Positions 1 through 9,230 of a DNA stretch of 64,000 bases are shown one piece after another. The stretch covers positions 1,674,001 to 1,738,000 of the forward strand of contig NZ_RJTX01000001.1 of NCBI RefSeq assembly GCF_003729955.1. Direction: 5' to 3'. Source of the DNA: Chryseobacterium daecheongense. GTDB lineage: Bacteria > Bacteroidota > Bacteroidia > Flavobacteriales > Weeksellaceae. The position numbers and the translations under genes were made by a program. Each line of letters starts with the position of its first letter. Positions within the stretch are counted from its first letter, which is position 1. Under the pieces are notes generated by a model, which was given only the letters and a program-made list of their open reading frames with translations, ran no database searches and was not told where the DNA came from.

Positions 1-1200
1 ATTCATATTCCAAGTATAGTTTTGTTTGGTTCTGAAGTATGTATCTCTTAATTGACGAATATCTACGTTAAGAGGCCACCATTGTCTAAAACCAGTAAGG
101 ATATTATCTCCATATCCAACAGAGTTTCTACCAATAGTTGTCTGATCATTAAATGTTAAAAAAGTACGAGCAGTGAACTTATCAGAAAATTTTCTGCTGT
201 AGTTACCACTGAACATATTTTTATTTAATCTACTGTTTGGCAGAATACCTGTTTCGTAATTATTAGTAAAAGTTAAGTTATAGGTATTTAATTCATCCCC
301 TCCATTTAAGTTAAAACTGTTAACAAATGAAAGCGATTTTTGGAAGAATTTACTAGGGTCATTTTTAGCAGCTACCCAAGGAGTTGGTTTACCATAATTA
401 GGATCTCCAGGTACAAATGAATCCCATTGATAAACTAATAGATTTGGGTCATACCTTGGACCATATGAAGCATCATCTCCTGTTGGGGCCAAAATATCAA
501 TAATTCCATCTCCATTTACATCTTCATGAAAGAAACTATCTTCTCCACTATATCCACCACCATAGAGCTTTTGGTATTTAGGGAAGGTTTTTTTATCCAT
601 TTCCCCAACTGAAACAGTTGAGCTTATACTAAGACCTAATGACTTATTCCTTTTCCCTTTTTTTGTTGTAATGATTACAGCCCCATTAGCCGCCATACTT
701 CCATATAAAGCCGTAGCTGCTGCACCTTTAAGTACATTTATTGATTCAATGTTATTTGGGTCAATATCGGCTGTGGCATTACCAAAGTCAAATCCATCAC
801 GTCCTCTTGAAGCATCACTAGAGTTTAGATTACCACTGATGATTGGTACACCATCTAATACTATCAATGCCTGGTTATCTCCTGTAATACTCTTTGTACC
901 TCTCAATACAATATTACTGGAACCACCAAAGTTTCCGTTATTCTTGATTTCCATACCTGCAACTTTACCAGACAAGTTATTGATAAAGTTATTGGTAGGA
1001 ACTGCGTTAACTTTTTCTGCATCTAACGTTTGTGATGAGTAACCTAGCGATTTTTTCTCTCTTTTAATACCGAGTGCAGTAACGACTACACCTTCAATGT
1101 CCTGTGTTTTTACGGAATCATTCTTCGTTTGTTGGGCATTGGCCACAACTAAAGACGAAGATAGTACTAACGTAAGCACACCTGCTGTTAGTTTCTTCAT
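1..1200 (-). CDS. SusC/RagA-family TonB-dependent outer membrane receptor, N-terminal part (runs off the window)
   Basis: The reading frame opens with ATG at 1200 and stays open to the window edge, about 400 codons. It begins with a signal peptide (MKKLTAGVLTLVLSS... ending ANAQ). The plug domain follows almost at once, with the typical stretch GVVVTALGIKREKKSLGY, then VLRG, ALIVLDGVPI and an NVLKGAAATALYGSMAANGAVIITTKKG segment split over residues ~60-160. This is the RagA/SusC signature, a TonB-driven importer of glycans or peptides in the outer membrane. The carboxypeptidase-regulatory-like domain that usually precedes the plug is not visible. The SusD partner, if any, would lie left of the window. 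Family confident, substrate unknown. Confidence 0.9.
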   Translation of the reverse strand, partial: MKKLTAGVLTLVLSSSLVVANAQQTKNDSVKTQDIEGVVVTALGIKREKKSLGYSSQTLDAEKVNAVPTNNFINNLSGKVAGMEIKNNGNFGGSSNIVLRGTKSITGDNQALIVLDGVPIISGNLNSSDASRGRDGFDFGNATADIDPNNIESINVLKGAAATALYGSMAANGAVIITTKKGKRNKSLGLSISSTVSVGEMDKKTFPKYQKLYGGGYSGEDSFFHEDVNGDGIIDILAPTGDDASYGPRYDPNLLVYQWDSFVPGDPNYGKPTPWVAAKNDPSKFFQKSLSFVNSFNLNGGDELNTYNLTFTNNYETGILPNSRLNKNMFSGNYSRKFSDKFTARTFLTFNDQTTIGRNSVGYGDNILTGFRQWWPLNVDIRQLRDTYFRTKQNYTWNMN

Positions 1201-1302
1201 ATCAAATTAATTTTTGCTTGTACAAATTTGTAAAACTTTCTTAAAAACACAAAACAAAAACCTAAAAAATTATTATTTTTTCCATAATTGTTGAATTATT
1301 GT

Positions 1303-1310
1303 TAATTTTG
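1303..1310 (+). promoter_or_regulatory. Possible -7 promoter element of rnhB
   Basis: TAATTTTG fits the Bacteroidota -7 consensus TAnnTTTG and lies 24 bases before the chosen rnhB ATG. No TTG sits at the expected upstream spacing, so support is partial. Confidence 0.35.
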
Positions 1311-1333
1311 CATGAGGGAAATTGTTAAAATTT

Positions 1334-1918
1334 ATGGATTTGCTAAAGAAATGGACGGATAATTACATCGAAGCGGGGTGTGATGAGGTAGGAAGAGGCT
1401 GTTTAAGTGGCCCTGTTGTTGCTGCAGCTGTTATTTTAGATGATAATTTTAAGCAAAGTTTAGTTAACGATTCTAAAAAGTTAAATTTCCGGACCCGCAT
1501 GCAACTGGATGATTATATTAAAGATAATGTTAAAAGCTATGCTATCGCAGAACTTCCGGCAGAGTTCATAGATCAACATAACATATTGAATGCCAGCATA
1601 CATGCAATGCATCGAGCATTAGATCAGTTGACGATAAGACCTGAACTCATTTTGGTGGACGGAAATAAATTTCATCCTTATAATTATATTCCTCATCAGT
1701 GTATTATAAAAGGTGATTCCAAAATCTTATCTATAGCAGCCGCATCCATTTTAGCAAAAAACTACAGGGACAGATTGATGATTAAGCTGCATGATGAATT
1801 TCCTCAATATGGGTGGAATACCAATTTTGGATATGCCACTAAGCTACATCAGGAAGCGCTTTCCAAGCATGGTCCTACCAAATATCACAGAAGATCTTTC
1901 AGGCTTGAATATGACTAG
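1334..1918 (+). CDS. rnhB: Ribonuclease HII
   Basis: 194-residue cytosolic endonuclease that cuts RNA in RNA:DNA hybrids and at single ribonucleotides. The N-terminal motif AGCDEVGRGCLSGPVVAAAV holds the first catalytic Asp-Glu pair. LILVDGN and the AAASILAKNYRD segment follow, all diagnostic for RNase HII. I start at the ATG at 1334 (MDLLKKW). An in-frame TTG at 1322 would add four residues but has no support. The gene is a single unit ending at the terminator at 1991-2012, convergent with yidC. Confidence 0.95.
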   Translation: MDLLKKWTDNYIEAGCDEVGRGCLSGPVVAAAVILDDNFKQSLVNDSKKLNFRTRMQLDDYIKDNVKSYAIAELPAEFIDQHNILNASIHAMHRALDQLTIRPELILVDGNKFHPYNYIPHQCIIKGDSKILSIAAASILAKNYRDRLMIKLHDEFPQYGWNTNFGYATKLHQEALSKHGPTKYHRRSFRLEYD

Positions 1919-1987
1919 AAAATCTTCAGAACGTAAATTATGATTTCACAGAGTTTACAAATGAAATTTAAAATCTATCTAAATAAA

Positions 1988-2015
1988 AAAGGGAAGCAAT
2001 AATTTGCTTCCCTTT
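1988..2015. terminator. Bidirectional terminator between rnhB and yidC
   Basis: Stem GGGAAGCAA (1991-1999) pairs with TTGCTTCCC (2004-2012) around a four-base loop. Runs of A before and T after extend the stem and serve termination on both strands of the convergent pair. Confidence 0.8.
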
Positions 2016-2028
2016 CTGTTATGATATG

Positions 2029-3828
2029 TTATTTCTTTTTATTTCTTTGCTGTTCCGCCATCTTTTGCTGCTCCTGAGCTTTCTCCATCATTTCTCTCAT
2101 TCTCTTTTGGAACTTTCCTTCCGCTTTCGGTTTTTCCTTATTAGCCTGAATTTGCGCATGAATCTTTTTCTCATCCAAAATCCAGTACTTAATAACAAGG
2201 ATAATCAAAATATTAATCGCATTCGATACAAAATAATACCAAGACAAACCAGAAGCAGATGTATTCAGGAAGAATAGGAATGTAATCGGGAAGATATACA
2301 TTAATACTTTCATATTCGGCATCCCTTCTTGTTGAGGCTGCTGAATGTTTCCTGAGGTCATGATCGTATATATAAGGATCACGATTGTACAAGCCAAGGC
2401 AAATACACTTAAATGATCTCCTAAGAAAGGAATTTTAAATGGTAATTTAATTAAATCATCATAAGCAGTTAAGTCCTTTGCAAACCAGAAACCTTGTCCT
2501 CTCAAATCTATAAAGTTCGGGAAGAAACGGAATAGTGCATAGAAAATCGGGATCTGCACCAATGCCGGTAAACAACCCGCCATCTGATTTACCCCGGCTT
2601 TTCTGTAGACTTCCATGGTTGCCTGTTGTTTCTTCATTGGATCCGCATCTTTCAATTTAGCATTCACCTCATCGATTTCAGGACGAATCACCCTCATCAT
2701 AGCACTCAATTTATGCTGTTTATACATAATGGGTGACAAGATAAGCTTCACAATGATCGTCAATATGAAAATAGCCCAACCTGCTGTTACTCCCCAAGAA
2801 GAAATAAAGTTATACATCGGCATGAAGAACCAACGGTTCATAGATCCAATGAATGACCAACCTAAAGGTAAGATTTCATCAAAGTTTTTATCATACGATT
2901 TCAATAAAGGTAAATCCAGCGGCATAAAATACCATGTGAAATCCTGGTTTAATTCATTTCCGGCCATCTGCACAAAACCTTCATAGTTGAATTTCTTCAG
3001 ATATTCTCCTTCTTCTACATTTTCCTGGTTTCCTTTGCTTTGTGTAAAACCGGTCTTAGCTTCAATAATTGAAGAGAAGAACTGCTGCTTCACCCCGATC
3101 CAGTTTAAAGTTTCATCCGGCTCATCCATCGTAGTTCTTGCATCATAATCATAATCCTTATAATTATTGAATGCATAAGAGAATTCTGAGTGAGACTGTT
3201 CCTGAGCTCTACCTTTTTCTAAGTTTCTTACATTATAGTTCCAGATAAAATCTGCTTTTGTATCGGAAGTCACTTTAGCAAGTCCTTGTGTTCTTACTTT
3301 AAAATCTAAGGTATATTTTGGAAGTAAAGTATAAATAAACTGGATAACAGCACCTCCATAATTAGCGGTCATGGTCACAGAGTTCCCATTAACAGTCGGA
3401 GAGAATACCAAGTCTTTGGTATTGATTACTTTTCCAGTTTTGTCCTTAAACTGAAAACCATAGTTGGAATTATTTTTATTAATCAGATAAAGAGGCAGAT
3501 CTGCTTTATCACTTTTCTGATCATAAGCTTTATATTGTGAAAGCTCTACTTTAGAAACCTGTCCTCCTAAGCTGGAAAATTCCAGTTTCAATTCATTGTT
3601 GGCCAGATTGGAGACCTGAATTGCATTGGGAGTTACATTTGGATTGATATTACTTGCCTGAGTTTGTTTTACGGCACTTTTTACCTGTTCTGTTTTTTGC
3701 TGCTGAGCTTTTAGCTCTTCTTCTTTCTGCTGCTTGTTCTGAAAATAAAACATGAAGCCGAAAAGCACCAAACATAAAACCGCAAAACTAATCATTTGAC
3801 TTTTATCGAGTCCGTTGTTCTGTTGCAT
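2029..3828 (-). CDS. yidC: Membrane protein insertase YidC
   Basis: 599-residue inner-membrane insertase (YidC/Oxa1/Alb3) that folds membrane proteins with or without the Sec translocon. A first membrane helix (residues ~10-28) is followed by a large periplasmic domain of about 300 residues, then the conserved core helices with WGVTAGWAIFILTIIVKLILSP, QMAGCLPALVQIPIFYALF and the late SWYYFVSNAINILIILVIKYW segment. The cytosolic tail is rich in Lys and Gln, as is usual for Bacteroidota. It lies directly downstream of pyrG on the same strand, separated by 176 bases containing a pyrG terminator candidate, so it probably has its own promoter. Confidence 0.97.
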   Translation of the reverse strand: MQQNNGLDKSQMISFAVLCLVLFGFMFYFQNKQQKEEELKAQQQKTEQVKSAVKQTQASNINPNVTPNAIQVSNLANNELKLEFSSLGGQVSKVELSQYKAYDQKSDKADLPLYLINKNNSNYGFQFKDKTGKVINTKDLVFSPTVNGNSVTMTANYGGAVIQFIYTLLPKYTLDFKVRTQGLAKVTSDTKADFIWNYNVRNLEKGRAQEQSHSEFSYAFNNYKDYDYDARTTMDEPDETLNWIGVKQQFFSSIIEAKTGFTQSKGNQENVEEGEYLKKFNYEGFVQMAGNELNQDFTWYFMPLDLPLLKSYDKNFDEILPLGWSFIGSMNRWFFMPMYNFISSWGVTAGWAIFILTIIVKLILSPIMYKQHKLSAMMRVIRPEIDEVNAKLKDADPMKKQQATMEVYRKAGVNQMAGCLPALVQIPIFYALFRFFPNFIDLRGQGFWFAKDLTAYDDLIKLPFKIPFLGDHLSVFALACTIVILIYTIMTSGNIQQPQQEGMPNMKVLMYIFPITFLFFLNTSASGLSWYYFVSNAINILIILVIKYWILDEKKIHAQIQANKEKPKAEGKFQKRMREMMEKAQEQQKMAEQQRNKKK

Positions 3829-3888
3829 GTTGATTTTATTAAAATTTAATTTTTATCAGTACATATAATGATGTACTTTTTGAGTCGA

Positions 3889-3896
3889 CAAAAATA
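3889..3896 (-). promoter_or_regulatory. Possible yidC -7 promoter element
   Basis: On the minus strand this reads TATTTTTG, matching TAnnTTTG, 61 bases upstream of the yidC ATG. A 7-bp inverted repeat (AGTACAT at 3858-3864, ATGTACT at 3871-3877) lies in the predicted leader. No -33 TTG at standard spacing. Confidence 0.35.
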
Positions 3897-3940
3897 CTGT
3901 TTTTTTATCAAAACTCTATCGTTTACCCTATTACAAAATA

Positions 3941-3976
3941 ATAAACTCAAGCTGATAATAATCAACCTGAGTTTAT
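3941..3976 (-). terminator. Probable pyrG terminator
   Basis: ATAAACTCA (3941-3949) pairs with TGAGTTTAT (3968-3976), with a small inner TGAT/ATCA stem in the loop. It lies about 30 bases beyond the pyrG stop codon. Confidence 0.5.
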
Positions 3977-4004
3977 AATAAGACGTTTATCGTATATAAT
4001 TACT

Positions 4005-5612
4005 TTATTTCGCTGCACAAGCTTTAATAAAAGCTCTGAATAAAGGATGCGGTGTAGCTACCGTACTCTTGTATTCCGGGTGATACTGTACACCAACGTA
4101 GAAAGGATGATCCGGCATTTCTAATGCTTCTACCAAACCTGTTTCCGGGTTTGTACCTGTAGCAAGGAATCCGTTTTTCTCAAACTCTTGTAAGTACTCA
4201 CTATTAAATTCATAACGGTGACGGTGTCTTTCCAAAATATTTTTGCTTCCGTAAATATCTGATAACTTAGAGCCATTCTTCAAAGCACATTTCCAAGCTC
4301 CAAGACGCATAGTTCCTCCTTTGTCCACAATATTTTTCTGTTCCTCCATCAATGAAATCACAGGATCCGGAGTAGCCGTATCAAACTCCATAGAGTTCGC
4401 TTTAGAATATCCCAGAACATTTCTTGCAAACTCAATTGTCATGATCTGCATTCCTAAACAGATTCCCAACATAGGAATCTTATTTTCTCTTGCATACTTT
4501 GCAGTAAGGACTTTTCCTTCAATTCCTCTGTCTCCGAACCCCGGAGCAATCAGAATTCCGTTTACGCCTTTTAAGGTTTCTTTGATGTTTTCTTCTGTGA
4601 TGTCTCCACTGTATACCCATCTTACTTTCACTCCTGTTTCAAGGTCTGCTCCCGCATGCTTGAAAGCTTCGGCAATAGATATATAAGAATCCTGAAGAGA
4701 AACATATTTACCTACTAATGCAATTTCTATCGTCTTTTTAGGGTTCTGGAACTTTTTAAGGAATGTCTTCCAGTCCTTTAAATCAGCATCTTTATCACTT
4801 TTCAGATCCAGTTCTTTTAAAACAACATCATCAAAGTTCTGTTTTTGAAGATACATTGGAACTTCATAGATCGTATCCAAATCTTTACATTCAATCACAT
4901 TATCCAAAGGAACGTTACAGAATTGAGCTAGTTTTGCTCTCTGGTCTTTTGGAATTTTATGTTCTGTTCTGCAAACTAAAACATCCGCCATAATTCCGCT
5001 TTCCATCAACTGACGAACGGAATGCTGTGACGGTTTTGTCTTTAATTCTCCACTTGAAGCCAAATAAGGTAATAAAGTAAGGTGAATCACCATAGAATTC
5101 TTCTCGCCCAGTTCCCACTTCAACTGACGAACAGTTTCAATATAAGGAAGGGATTCAATATCTCCTACAGTTCCTCCGATTTCCGTAATAATGATATCGT
5201 AGTTCTGCTTGGAAAGAATTTTAATTCTACGCTTGATTTCGTTGGTGATATGAGGAATTACCTGAACTGTTTTTCCTAAGAAATCTCCTTTTCTTTCTTT
5301 TTCAATAACAGTCTGGTAGATTTTTCCTGTGGTAACGTTGTTGTTTTGGGAAGTGGGAGCGTCTAAGTATCGCTCATAATGACCTAAATCCAGATCCGTC
5401 TCCGCACCATCTTCGGTTACATAGCATTCTCCGTGTTCATAAGGATTCAGTGTTCCTGGGTCGATATTGATATAAGGATCTAGTTTTTGGATCGTTACAT
5501 TAAAACCGCGTGATTTTAGTAGTAGTCCCAGAGAAGCAGAAACGATTCCTTTTCCCAAAGATGAAGTTACACCTCCTGTCACAAAGATGTATTTTGTATT
5601 CTTTTTACTCAT
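4005..5612 (-). CDS. pyrG: CTP synthase (glutamine hydrolysing)
   Basis: 535-residue enzyme that aminates UTP to CTP with ATP and glutamine in the cytosol. The N-terminal synthase domain shows KYIFVTGGVTSSLGKGI, KLDPYINIDPGTLNPYEHGE and EIGGTVGDIESLPYIE. The C-terminal class I glutamine amidotransferase domain shows MLGICLGMQ with the catalytic Cys, and VQYHPE. I start at the ATG at 5612 (MSKKNTKYIF). An in-frame TTG at 5630 would lie inside the promoter element at 5628-5635, which argues against it. Length is normal for the family. Confidence 0.97.
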   Translation of the reverse strand: MSKKNTKYIFVTGGVTSSLGKGIVSASLGLLLKSRGFNVTIQKLDPYINIDPGTLNPYEHGECYVTEDGAETDLDLGHYERYLDAPTSQNNNVTTGKIYQTVIEKERKGDFLGKTVQVIPHITNEIKRRIKILSKQNYDIIITEIGGTVGDIESLPYIETVRQLKWELGEKNSMVIHLTLLPYLASSGELKTKPSQHSVRQLMESGIMADVLVCRTEHKIPKDQRAKLAQFCNVPLDNVIECKDLDTIYEVPMYLQKQNFDDVVLKELDLKSDKDADLKDWKTFLKKFQNPKKTIEIALVGKYVSLQDSYISIAEAFKHAGADLETGVKVRWVYSGDITEENIKETLKGVNGILIAPGFGDRGIEGKVLTAKYARENKIPMLGICLGMQIMTIEFARNVLGYSKANSMEFDTATPDPVISLMEEQKNIVDKGGTMRLGAWKCALKNGSKLSDIYGSKNILERHRHRYEFNSEYLQEFEKNGFLATGTNPETGLVEALEMPDHPFYVGVQYHPEYKSTVATPHPLFRAFIKACAAK

Positions 5613-5627
5613 TAGATTAGGTTTGTG

Positions 5628-5658
5628 CAAAGTTAGGGGAAAAAGAGATACAAGTCAA
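5628..5658 (-). promoter_or_regulatory. pyrG promoter, -33/-7 pair
   Basis: Read on the minus strand: TTG (5658-5656), a 20-base spacer, then TAACTTTG (5635-5628). This matches the Bacteroidota vegetative promoter exactly and predicts a very short leader before the ATG at 5612. Confidence 0.65.
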
Positions 5659-5677
5659 ACCGGATTTTAATATTTCA

Positions 5678-5685
5678 TATATTTG
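5678..5685 (+). promoter_or_regulatory. Possible -7 element for the 5721 gene and radA
   Basis: TATATTTG, 36 bases before the ATG at 5721. No TTG at the right spacing, so only the -7 half is supported. Confidence 0.4.
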
Positions 5686-5720
5686 TTCAAAACTTATTAT
5701 AAACAACACATAATTACTCC

Positions 5721-6308
5721 ATGAATTTCTTCAAAAAAATCTTTTCTTCAAGAAAAAATACACAGCAAAATGAGAATCCGGCTAATATTTCCGGAGTTTA
5801 TTCAACGGAATATTTTGACAAAAGATATACAGAACAAGATGTATATGAAATGGTTTTCGATGACAGTATAAAAATGATTGAAAGCTTTTATATAGATACC
5901 AATAACGAGCAGGAACATGAGTTGATTAACCATCCTGTCAATCTGGATCAGGTTGTTCATGAAGCTCCCGGCTATCATGCATATTGTCAGAACTTTGAAA
6001 TGGAAGACTCCATGATTATTCTTACTCTTTCCGTCTTGTTTTCGGAATATCTTATTAAGAATTTCGGTTTCAAATTATATAAAGATTCAGAACCTGAATT
6101 TCCTTTAAGAGGACTTACTTTAAAATATAATAACAATGGGGGTGTACTTTCTCTATATCCTTTTGAATACAGCTTAAAAGTATTGAATAATGAAGCTACC
6201 TTCCAGAGCTTGGTCGAAAGAATTGAATCACAAATTCCTATGCTCCCTTCCTCAGAAGATGTGTTGAATAATCTGAAAGAGCTAAGACAAAATTTAAACG
6301 AGTCTTAA
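5721..6308 (+). CDS. Hypothetical protein upstream of radA
   Basis: 195-residue soluble, acidic protein not recognised as any named family. It starts MNFFKKIFSSRKNTQQN, a basic N-terminus without a signal peptide or membrane helix, and has a helical C-terminus (SSEDVLNNLKELRQ). A plausible -7 element precedes it and radA starts 59 bases after it in the same direction, so the two are probably co-transcribed. Codon use looks like the neighbours'. It is real by coding character and placement; function unknown. Confidence 0.75.
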   Translation: MNFFKKIFSSRKNTQQNENPANISGVYSTEYFDKRYTEQDVYEMVFDDSIKMIESFYIDTNNEQEHELINHPVNLDQVVHEAPGYHAYCQNFEMEDSMIILTLSVLFSEYLIKNFGFKLYKDSEPEFPLRGLTLKYNNNGGVLSLYPFEYSLKVLNNEATFQSLVERIESQIPMLPSSEDVLNNLKELRQNLNES

Positions 6309-6367
6309 GAGATCTTTAAATCAATTCAAAAAGAAAGAAATTAAAAAATTTTCAAGAACTTCGCCGT

Positions 6368-7717
6368 ATGGCAAAACTTAAAACAGCATATTTCTGTCAG
6401 AACTGCGGCACCCAGTATTCCCAATGGATGGGACAGTGCAAAAACTGCGGGCAATGGAACACTTTAGTAGAGGAAATCATAGAAAAACCTTCTCATAAAA
6501 GTCTTCCTTCTTCAAAATCGAAACAACATGTTATCAACATTATCGAAGTTGAAACAAGTGAAGAGCCAAGAATTAAAACCCCTTCCGAAGAGCTCAACCG
6601 CGTGTTGGGTGGAGGTATCGTTTTAGGCTCCGTAACTTTAATTGGTGGAGAACCGGGAATTGGAAAATCCACCCTTCTTCTTCAGCTTGCTTTGAAAATG
6701 AAGAAAAAGATCTTTTATGTTTCAGGGGAAGAAAGTGCATCTCAGATCAAAATGAGGGCAGACCGATTAACGGAGATTCAAAATCCTAATTGTTTTCTCT
6801 TCACGGAGACTTCATTGGAGAAAATCCTTCACGAAGCCAAAAAGCTGGAACCGGATTTCATCATTATAGATTCTATACAGACTTTGCAATCACAGCTTAT
6901 TGAAAGTTCTCCGGGAACTGTTTCCCAGATCAGAGAATGTTCCAATGAGATCATTAAATATGCTAAAGAAAATAACACCCCTGTTTTTCTTGTAGGTCAT
7001 ATTACTAAAGACGGACAAATTGCCGGGCCAAAAGTTCTGGAACACATGGTAGATGTCGTTCTGAATTTTGACGGAGACAGAAATCATCTTTTCAGATTGT
7101 TAAGAGCCAATAAAAACCGCTTCGGTTCTACTGCTGAAATCGGGATTTATGAAATGGTTGCACAAGGACTGAGAGAAATCAAAAATCCTTCTGAAATTCT
7201 GATCACTAAAAAATTTGAAGAGCTTTCCGGAAATTCTGTTGCGGTAACTTTGGAAGGAAACCGTCCTATGTTACTAGAGATACAGGCTTTGGTGAGTACT
7301 GCCGTTTATGGAACTCCACAAAGAAGTTCTACAGGTTTTGATGCAAAAAGACTGAATATGCTTCTGGCCGTTCTGGAAAAAAGAGCGGGATTCCAACTGG
7401 GAGCCAAAGATGTTTTCCTGAATATTACCGGGGGTATAAAAACAGATGATCCCGCTTTGGATTTAGCCGTAGTAGCTTCTATTCTTTCCTCCAATGAAGA
7501 TATTGCGATTTCGGAACATTTTTGTTTTGCCGGTGAAATCGGTTTAAGCGGTGAAATTCGTCCGATTGCACAGGCTGAACAAAGGATTTCCGAAGCTGAA
7601 AAACTAGGATATGAGAAAATTTTCATTTCCAATCTTAATAAAATTTCTAAGAAGAAGTTCGGGATCAAAATTGAAGAAGTAAGTAAAATTGAAGAATTCC
7701 ATGAAAGGCTTTTTTAA
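6368..7717 (+). CDS. radA: DNA repair protein RadA (Sms)
   Basis: 449-residue RecA-like ATPase and branch-migration helicase for recombination intermediates. The four-Cys zinc finger is at residues ~10-30 (CQNCG...CKNCGQWN), the Walker A motif is GGEPGIGKST at ~95, the RadA-specific KNRFG motif follows in RANKNRFGSTAEIG, and a C-terminal Lon-protease-like domain includes GGIKTDDPALDLAVVASILS. All expected elements are present and the length is typical. Its last 17 bases overlap the start of the WG-repeat gene, suggesting coupling. Confidence 0.96.
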   Translation: MAKLKTAYFCQNCGTQYSQWMGQCKNCGQWNTLVEEIIEKPSHKSLPSSKSKQHVINIIEVETSEEPRIKTPSEELNRVLGGGIVLGSVTLIGGEPGIGKSTLLLQLALKMKKKIFYVSGEESASQIKMRADRLTEIQNPNCFLFTETSLEKILHEAKKLEPDFIIIDSIQTLQSQLIESSPGTVSQIRECSNEIIKYAKENNTPVFLVGHITKDGQIAGPKVLEHMVDVVLNFDGDRNHLFRLLRANKNRFGSTAEIGIYEMVAQGLREIKNPSEILITKKFEELSGNSVAVTLEGNRPMLLEIQALVSTAVYGTPQRSSTGFDAKRLNMLLAVLEKRAGFQLGAKDVFLNITGGIKTDDPALDLAVVASILSSNEDIAISEHFCFAGEIGLSGEIRPIAQAEQRISEAEKLGYEKIFISNLNKISKKKFGIKIEEVSKIEEFHERLF

Positions 7718-9155
7718 TTATTTGATAAAAACATTATCTGTTTTCTGTATCACTGCATTTTCTTTCTGCACCGGGCAGACTCAGGAAAATATGAAGCCTG
7801 TGGGTATTTTAGCAGGTGATGAAAAGAAAATGTACGAAATACTCAAGGAGTGCATTGCAGAAAAGGCAATTAATAAAAGTGCCCTTCATTATTTTTCCGA
7901 ATGCGTCATTCACGATACTTCCGATAAAATGACGATAGGAGCTTATTATTATGATGAAAATTATTATCATGAAAATTACTACAGTCCTTCTTCTGCAACC
8001 TATTATGCATCAATTACTTTCAAAAAAACACAACCTGAACCGGATCTTCCAAGGGGAAGAGGTTCTGTAAAAACACCTTCTTACGGAAAACCTCAAGAAG
8101 CAACAGCTCCGCCTCAATTTTACCTGGTTGTGAAAGATGCTAATGATAAGAGACTTTACAGCTCCAGCTATGTATTGCAGAAGAAAAGTAATCAGCCTTT
8201 TTTTACCGGGAATTATTATTCGGAGTCCAATTTTAGTAAAAATGTCTACAATGGGAATAAAGTTGATAAGGATCTTTATCCACAGAATTTCGACCATGCT
8301 GTTTTTGTTAATACATTTTTCATCATTGCCTCCCAAAAGGGAAAGTATGGAATTCAAAGCAGTAAAAAGGAAACGATGATTCCTTTCGAATATGAAAGCT
8401 TACAAGTTTTTGACAATAATTTTCTTGCCCAGAAAGATTCAAAATTCTTTTTAATCAATTCAAAAAACGAAAAGATTAGCCAGGAAATGGAAAAATTCCC
8501 TTCCTTATTTGAATATTCTACTACAGTAAATAATATCCCTCAGACAAAAAACATTTTCCTTGTAAAAATAAATGGCAAACAAACTTTCTTAGACAGAAAC
8601 TTCAACGTATTAAAACCTCTGGTTTACGATAAAATTGAATATTTCAATACGAAACAACTGATGCTTCTTGCAACCATAGATAAAAAACAGGTCTTGGTAG
8701 ATTATTATTCTTTTAAAGAACTGACTCCCCGATATGATAAAATCACCAATCTTGACAATGAAAGACTTCTGATTGAAAGCAATGGTAAAAAAGGATTGGC
8801 CGATTTCACCGGAAAAATTATCCTTGAATGCCTTTACGATAATATTGAGATTCCTCTGGGTTCGGATTATTACACCAAGCCTATCAAATTATTGATTGAG
8901 AAGGATAAAAAACTAGCACTTTATGCGAATGGCCAATTCCTGACGAAATTCGAATATGATAAGATTTCTTTCCGAACGAATTTCCTGATTGTGAAAAAAG
9001 ACAATAGATATGGGACATTGGATATGAACGGTAACGTTCTTATTGCCTGCAAATATGATTCTACCCAAAGTAATAACACCGGAACCCGTCTTGAATTCAT
9101 CAAAAATGGCAAGGCTTTCGAAATCAATGAGAATGGTGAAATTCTAAAAAATTAA
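7701..9155 (+). CDS. Exported WG-repeat protein
   Basis: 484 residues. The ATG at 7701 (MKGFFNYLIKTLSVFCITAF) gives a clear signal peptide; the in-frame TTG at 7689 is less likely. The C-terminal half carries WG (KWG-type) beta repeats of the pattern K-x-G/T-hydrophobic...hydrophobic-P-x-x-Y-D/E-x-hydrophobic, for example KYGIQSSKKETMIPFEYES, KKGLADFTGKIILECLYDN and RYGTLDMNGNVLIACKYD. Such repeats form secreted or periplasmic binding surfaces in Bacteroidota, usually of unknown ligand. The 17-base overlap with radA may be an operon relic rather than functional linkage. Confidence 0.8.
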   Translation: MKGFFNYLIKTLSVFCITAFSFCTGQTQENMKPVGILAGDEKKMYEILKECIAEKAINKSALHYFSECVIHDTSDKMTIGAYYYDENYYHENYYSPSSATYYASITFKKTQPEPDLPRGRGSVKTPSYGKPQEATAPPQFYLVVKDANDKRLYSSSYVLQKKSNQPFFTGNYYSESNFSKNVYNGNKVDKDLYPQNFDHAVFVNTFFIIASQKGKYGIQSSKKETMIPFEYESLQVFDNNFLAQKDSKFFLINSKNEKISQEMEKFPSLFEYSTTVNNIPQTKNIFLVKINGKQTFLDRNFNVLKPLVYDKIEYFNTKQLMLLATIDKKQVLVDYYSFKELTPRYDKITNLDNERLLIESNGKKGLADFTGKIILECLYDNIEIPLGSDYYTKPIKLLIEKDKKLALYANGQFLTKFEYDKISFRTNFLIVKKDNRYGTLDMNGNVLIACKYDSTQSNNTGTRLEFIKNGKAFEINENGEILKN

Positions 9156-9196
9156 GAATCATTTTTCCATTATTAACAACTTATCATACAAACTCT

Positions 9197-9204
9197 TATA
9201 TTTG
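9197..9204 (+). promoter_or_regulatory. Possible -7 element of the M12-type protease gene
   Basis: TATATTTG, 27 bases before the ATG at 9231, in a short A+T-rich gap. No -33 TTG at standard spacing. Confidence 0.45.
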
Positions 9205-9230
9205 TGCACAACCATTAAAACTAAACAATC

